From Panaeolus papilionaceus (Eukaryota; Basidiomycota; Agaricomycetes; Agaricales): DNA of 64,000 nucleotides. Numbering within the stretch: the first letter of the stretch is position 1; every line of letters begins with the position of its first letter. Below the pieces are notes generated by a model, which was not told the DNA's origin, ran no database searches, and saw only the letters and a program-made list of their open reading frames with translations. The DNA lies in contig JADNRZ010000002.1 of the NCBI GenBank assembly GCA_015501605.1, forward strand, positions 2,418,001 through 2,482,000, read 5' to 3'. Position numbers and translations under genes: made by a program. Shown one piece after another: positions 59,678 through 64,000 of this stretch.

Positions 59678-60453
59678 TTAGAAACCACCACCAAAGTCAC
59701 CACCACCGAAGTCACCACCACCTCCTCCTCCATAATCATAATCATCGTTTAGTGCATCTCCAAGGAGCATTCCTCCTGCAAATCCACCGAGCATAGGCAA
59801 TGCCATTCCCATTCCACCCATTCCACCGCCCCTTCCCCCCATCATACCACCGTAGCCTCTCTGAGGGTAAGCATATGCAGGGGCGGCATATGGACCGTAC
59901 ATCCCAGGCCCTACACTCATAGGCATCCCTTGATTATAGGCTCTCTGTCGAGCCTCTTGCATCTATGAAGGTTCTTGTTTAGGTTATGAACCGACCGATC
60001 TCACATATCAATGACGTATCGCAAGCATTTGTTGGCGCTTGCGCTCGTTATGTTCCTCCATCGACTTCTCTGCCTTTTGTTTCATCTTGGCAAAGAATCC
60101 TTGCTTCTGCGCAGGAACAGCAGATACTCTCCCGGAATCCTGTCCATTGTACGAGTGTCTACGAGGCATCTCTGGTGGTGGAGGCTGTAAATTTGAGCCA
60201 GGCCCTGATGCACGAACTTTTTCTCGAACATCAGGGTGCTCGGTCAAGTATTGCTCATCTTCGTACGGATGTGTCCATATTGAACGAGGTGGTGTAGCCT
60301 TGGTGTCTACCTGAAATGTTGTGTTACATTATAGCATAGGTGTAGAGGTGGAACATGTTGACCTACATAAAATGTACGTCCTGAGTTTGGATCAACTTGC
60401 TCGATCCAGCCGTAAGGTAGTGGCCAATTATGGTTCTCAAGGTTGGATGCCAT
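59678..60453 (-). CDS. WW-domain protein with Gly/Tyr-rich C-terminus
   Basis: MASNLENHNWPLPYGWIEQV starts at 60453 and begins a WW domain (LPYGWIEQVDPNSGRTFYV, then ATPPRSIWTHP), completed across one intron. A charged helix follows (KQGFFAKMKQKAEKSMEEHN). After a second intron the protein becomes Gly/Met/Tyr-rich (GMYGPYAAPAYAYPQRGYGG, MMGGRGGGMGGMG), contains a hydrophobic segment (ALPMLGGFAGGMLLGDALND) and ends in GGGDF repeats. Three exons and about 210 residues. WW domains bind Pro-rich ligands. Similar small WW plus glycine-rich proteins are common in fungi, but no specific role can be assigned. Confidence 0.85.
59681..59730 (-). repeat. CCACCA-type repeat encoding GGGDF units
   Basis: Trinucleotide-rich CCACCA / AAGTCA units encode repeated Gly-Gly-Gly-Asp-Phe at the very C-terminus of the WW-domain protein. 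This can expand or contract without frame change. Confidence 0.7.
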
Positions 60454-60661
60454 CTTTAGTTTTGTTTTAGTTGTGGTTTCATTCATCGTGTTTTATAACA
60501 CTGGATCGTTCTGGGGTGAGATTTATGACGAGTCTCGGAGCTTACGAGTCAGAATGACCTCATACACCTGGGGAACGACCTCTACTCCAAAAATGTAGGC
60601 TGTGTATCTAATAATTAATCTATACTATACAATCCAATGCCGATATTATTACAAAATTGAG

Positions 60662-62807
60662 TTAAGAAGGACCAGGTCGGGGATTAATCCAAGTTCCATT
60701 CGGCCATAAGGTGGCGGCCTTGGTGAAATCTCCTGTGTTTCCGTCTGAAGTGTACTATCAAGGTATAAACAATGAGAGACAAACAGGATCAGCAGCAGTT
60801 TACTCACAGCAAGACGGAAGAAATGTGGCAAGTTTGCGTCCAGAGATGCTAGGCTGAAGTTCAATGCATCTCCAGCATACCTTTGAACATCATCAACCAG
60901 CAAGACAAACCCGTCCCAGCCTTCAATTAGAGGTTCCCATGATATCGTCTGGTTTATAAAAGGAATAGAAGGGCTAAATGTAGTCGAATTTGTAGCGAAG
61001 ACCGGCAAGTCCGACCCTAATGGAGCGTCTTGTCGAAGCTGGGGTGAATTGGATAATCAATATTAGAACAAGGATATGAACAAATTTGGGACCTACATCC
61101 TCAGGCGTTTGAAGAATAGAGTCAAATCCAAATGCCGCTGTTCCATTTAAGAAAAGTCCCAAAAGCAATCCTTGATAAATGGCAGAAAGTCGTGTGGGGA
61201 ATGCGGTGCCAGGAAGAAGGATCATTGGTATAATATAGTGATGGAGGCGTAGCTCGAGGCCAGGCAAGAGAGCCAAGACCAAAGTGACCAAACCACCGGC
61301 AATGTACCACCCAAGATAATAAGGCAACCACCCTGTCTTGCGAACCACACGAATTTGATTGATTGCACAAATAGCAACAACAATGATTAAGACGACCAGA
61401 GTCGCGACTGCACCATTGCGCTTGTTAATGTCGGATGCCGTAAGCCGGCTCAGTGGAAGCTTGTCGAATGTGAGGTTGTTTAGGACGCCAACCCAAAATC
61501 CGGATAGATATAGGATACATGCTTCCAGAGGTGCATTAGAGAATGCGGGCAAAACAAACCGAAAGGCGACGCGCCAAAAACCGTAGGCTATAAAAAGAAC
61601 GGGTAGGAATGTCCCAAAAGCGACATCTAATTTTGGAGGTGGACCTTGAGGCTGAGAAAATAGGACGACATGCCAGAAACCGATGCAAACGAGACACCAA
61701 TAGAGCACAATGGGTTTGGGCCGTAGAAGAATGAATAAAACACACGTCACGAGGATGTTGAAAGCAAGAGCAGCATCACGAAAATCAGAGCAGTGGGTTA
61801 ACGATGTCGAATCAGAGAAGTTGAATGAGACAGGGAAAACGGTAGGGAAGCCAAGAGAGGTGAGTCCGTGTGAAACAAAAGGAAGGAAGTTTGTGAAGTT
61901 GCCTCCAAGCTGAAGTGTTCCGCAGCCACCCTTTTTGTCAGAAATAACACCACTAAGTTTATAGCTCATTAGAAAGCTACCCAGATAATTTAAGAAGAAA
62001 AAACACATACGCTTGTACGGCGGCAGCGCAAATGAAACTATCTCCACGGTAAGTGTGATTGACATCACCCCCTCCAACGATTAATGGCTTGAACGCAATT
62101 TGTTCATCACCAACAGTCCTCGGGTTTTGCAGAATTACATTGCTACATTGAGCCGGACAGCGGAAATCGAATGTTGACTCGTCGAAAGGACCACATGTTG
62201 TTCCATCTTGTCCGCAGCCGTCATTTGCCAACCAATAGGTAGCTGTACAGCTAATGAATGAATTTGATGGTGTCAGGAAAGACTGAGACCGAGAAAAAAA
62301 GGCGAATCCGATGATATACGCTGCAGCTAAGAAAACGAAGAGCCACGGGGAAGTGAGTTTACGTGTAGACTTGATGAGAGTTGATTCGATAGGAATGATG
62401 GTGCGCTTATGACCAGTAACGATGTCTACGTCAAGCAAAGGGATAGGTGCTGGGTTAGAGAAATGAATATTCAGTACAATCAACTTTTATTATTGACGAT
62501 ATAGGTGCTCACGCGGAAGGTCGACCTTTGGGCGCGGACCTCTTGCATAAAGGACAGTCTTGTTGATCCAGCCGTATACACGAGGATTTTTTGCTGCGAA
62601 CTTGCGACGAGTTCTTGACACCCAAGACAAGCTTCTAGTTGAAGTCGTTACTGGTTCTGGGACCAAAGTATTAAGTTCAAAATCCCGGGTACTGTCCTTC
62701 ACCGTTGAATCAGAAGGAGTGCGTTGCTGGTAGTAAGGGGATTTTGAAGTTGAAACCCTAGACGAGGAGGCGCTGGACGAGGGCGCTGGTGAGCTAGTTG
62801 CGTCCAT
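60662..62807 (-). CDS. LCCL-domain multi-pass membrane protein
   Basis: MDATSSPAPSSSASSSRVST starts at 62807. A cytosolic N-terminal tail with a basic patch (SRTRRKFAAKNPRVYGWINK) leads to a first transmembrane segment (WLFVFLAAAYIIGFAFF). An extracytosolic LCCL domain follows, with paired cysteines: ISCTATYWLANDGCGQDGTT, then FRCPAQCSNVILQNPRTVGD, then YRGDSFICAAAVQAG. After it come about eight helices (FNILVTCVLFILLRPKPIVL, VVLIIVVAICAINQI, GLVTLVLALLPGLEL) and a C-terminal extracytosolic beta-type region with several N-glycosylation sites (NQTISWEPLIEGWDGFVLLV), ending NPRPGPS at 60662. Four or five introns. LCCL membrane proteins occur widely in fungi with no firm function. About 640 residues. 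Confidence 0.87.
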
Positions 62808-63035
62808 CTGTTAAAAGGAAAGGGGGAGATAGAAGGAGAGTGAGAGTGACTTAAGAATAAGCAATAACAAGTGAGACGGTTAGTGACATGAAATTATAAT
62901 TCCAAGGAGACAAGATTCACTCGGTGTCTTGATTATTTCCCTCATTATCTTAGGTAATACATGTCTTTTGATAAGATATGATATATAATTCCAAAAACAT
63001 TAATGTTACATTCGACTTGATTTATATCTACTTGT

Positions 63036-63785
63036 TTATCCATCCAAAGGTCCAACTGTTCAGAATAACATAAGAAAAAGAACTGGAAATTTTTTTTAAA
63101 AAAAAGTAAAACTTACGGTAATCGTAAACGAGCTTGGCCTCGATGTCTTCCTCCTTGGGTCCTGTGAACTTGACGTGCCTCACATATCTCCTTTCACCCT
63201 CGATTACTTCGATGCCCCAAGTCTAAAGACATAACAATTAAATTACATTCTTTACTTGAAATTATATCGCGATGCCTACCTGGTTAGCAATCCAGGTTGT
63301 TCCGCTCTTGGGAGTATCACTCTCGACATAGGATTGAATCACACCGTGTTCAACGGTATCAGCAGTCCAGCCTTCCTTAAGGAAAGGAATGTCGAGTTTA
63401 TCAACTGTAATACGTCTTGACTTGCCAATGACATGTCCAAAGAGATGGTCTTCATTCTCTCTCTCCTTCCACCAGAGGGTTCGGACTTCCCTGGTTCCAG
63501 GAATTCCACCAGTGATAGTTTGGTCAATGTCGACGTGCTCGACATCGCTGTCATCCTTATAGTGCTTGATAGCCAGGGTGATAGTGCCGATACTGATTGC
63601 CTTTCTCTTGAACCAGCCAACACCCTGAAGACTCAAGATGGTGTCGGTGCGTTGGTCCGACAGGGTCTTGTTCTATAATTGAGCGTTCGTCAATAGAATC
63701 ACGATGAAACACAGACGATCGACATTCATACCATGGTGAACTTGCCCGAGATGTCGAGAATGGTGAAATCTGCAGGGATAGCCAT
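63036..63785 (-). CDS. Lipocalin-like conserved fungal protein of unknown function
   Basis: Four exons. MAIPADFTILDISGKFTM starts at 63785, then NKTLSDQRTDTILSLQGVGW, FKRKAISIGTITLAIKHYKD, IDQTITGGIPGTREVRTLWW, EDHLFGHVIGKSRRI, SGTTWIANQ-TWGIEV, and RRYVRHVKFTGPKEEDIEAK. The last intron (GTAAGT...CTGAACAG) joins YDY to LGPLDG before TAA at 63036-63038. The alternating strand pattern with GKF near the start suggests a lipocalin/calycin-type barrel that would bind a small hydrophobic ligand. I know this as a recurrent uncharacterised fungal family rather than by a named gene. About 185 residues. An alternative longer N-terminus is discussed for the neighbouring edge exon. Confidence 0.75.
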
Positions 63786-63838
63786 ATCGAATCGAAGATG
63801 GGATTGTAGTAAAGGACCAGGTTTGCGAAGCAGCCTGC

Positions 63839-64000
63839 TCACCTTTTGGGCAATCTACAGAATCACATGTGTGGGGTTATATCAAATGCGTATCAACGCA
63901 CGTCGCTATTTTCATCTCGTCTTACCTGAGCATATGAAGCACGCCTCCACGGCTGTAATCATCCAAGACAGCAACCATTTCTAAACAGGTCCTCTCATTG
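63839..64000 (-). other. Unresolved exon(s) at the window edge
   Basis: On the minus strand an acceptor-like TTTAG precedes AAATGGTTGCTG, and the frame MVAVLDDYSRGGVLHMLR runs to a GTAAGA donor. After an intron ending CTGTAG it can continue LPKR to a TGA at 63839-63841, which would make it the 3' end of a gene outside the window. Alternatively, using the acceptor ending GTGAGCAG, it joins in frame to LLRKPGPLLQSHLRFD and then to the ATG of the lipocalin-like gene, as an N-terminal extension. Sequence alone does not choose. Confidence 0.35.

Overview
The window is nuclear DNA of a filamentous basidiomycete, most likely an Agaricomycete. Nearly every gene is broken by many short introns (about 48-66 nt, GT-AG, with CTRAY-like branch points), genes are packed on both strands without operons, and the proteins resemble mushroom-type fungal families. 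The reading frames were joined by hand from splice signals and family conservation, so exon edges are estimates unless stated. I found 26 complete protein genes and two edge fragments. I found no rRNA, tRNA, transposon or CRISPR.

Layout. 0-5.6 kb: an edge fragment, the U-box cyclophilin PPIL2, ESCRT-III VPS20, and a secreted histidine acid phosphatase. 6-12 kb: a mitochondrial-type PP2C phosphatase (PTC6-like), a YwrD-type gamma-glutamyltranspeptidase, prefoldin subunit 6 and mitochondrial ribosomal protein uS17m. 12.6-19 kb: a DHA1 polyamine/drug transporter, WRAP73 and an epoxide-hydrolase-like enzyme. 19-26 kb: a mitochondrial m-AAA protease, a DAL5/allantoate-permease-family transporter and the urease accessory protein UreD. 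26-38 kb: Byr4/Bfa1, NRDE2, a promethin-like membrane protein, NIP7 and SEC39. 38-51 kb: an unrecognised disordered protein, CGR1, VPS18, a SHB17-like sugar bisphosphatase and an unrecognised long coiled-coil protein. 52-64 kb: the mitochondrial carrier YHM2, an Mpv17/PMP22 protein, TRS85, a WW-domain protein, an LCCL-domain membrane protein and a lipocalin-like protein.

Most genes are conserved housekeeping functions: vesicle tethering and endosomal sorting (VPS20, VPS18, SEC39, TRS85), mitochondria (uS17m, PP2C, m-AAA, YHM2, Mpv17), ribosome biogenesis (NIP7, CGR1) and RNA surveillance (NRDE2, PPIL2). The only neighbourhood that reads as a possible pathway link is the ureide-permease-family transporter beside UreD.

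The most striking signal is in gene architecture. YHM2 needs two consecutive 3-nt microexons, the second followed by a GC-AG intron, to restore a conserved carrier motif. The SHB17-like gene needs a 7-nt microexon to avoid an immediate stop. Six convergent gene pairs have stop codons only 64-120 nt apart, so overlapping 3' transcripts are likely.
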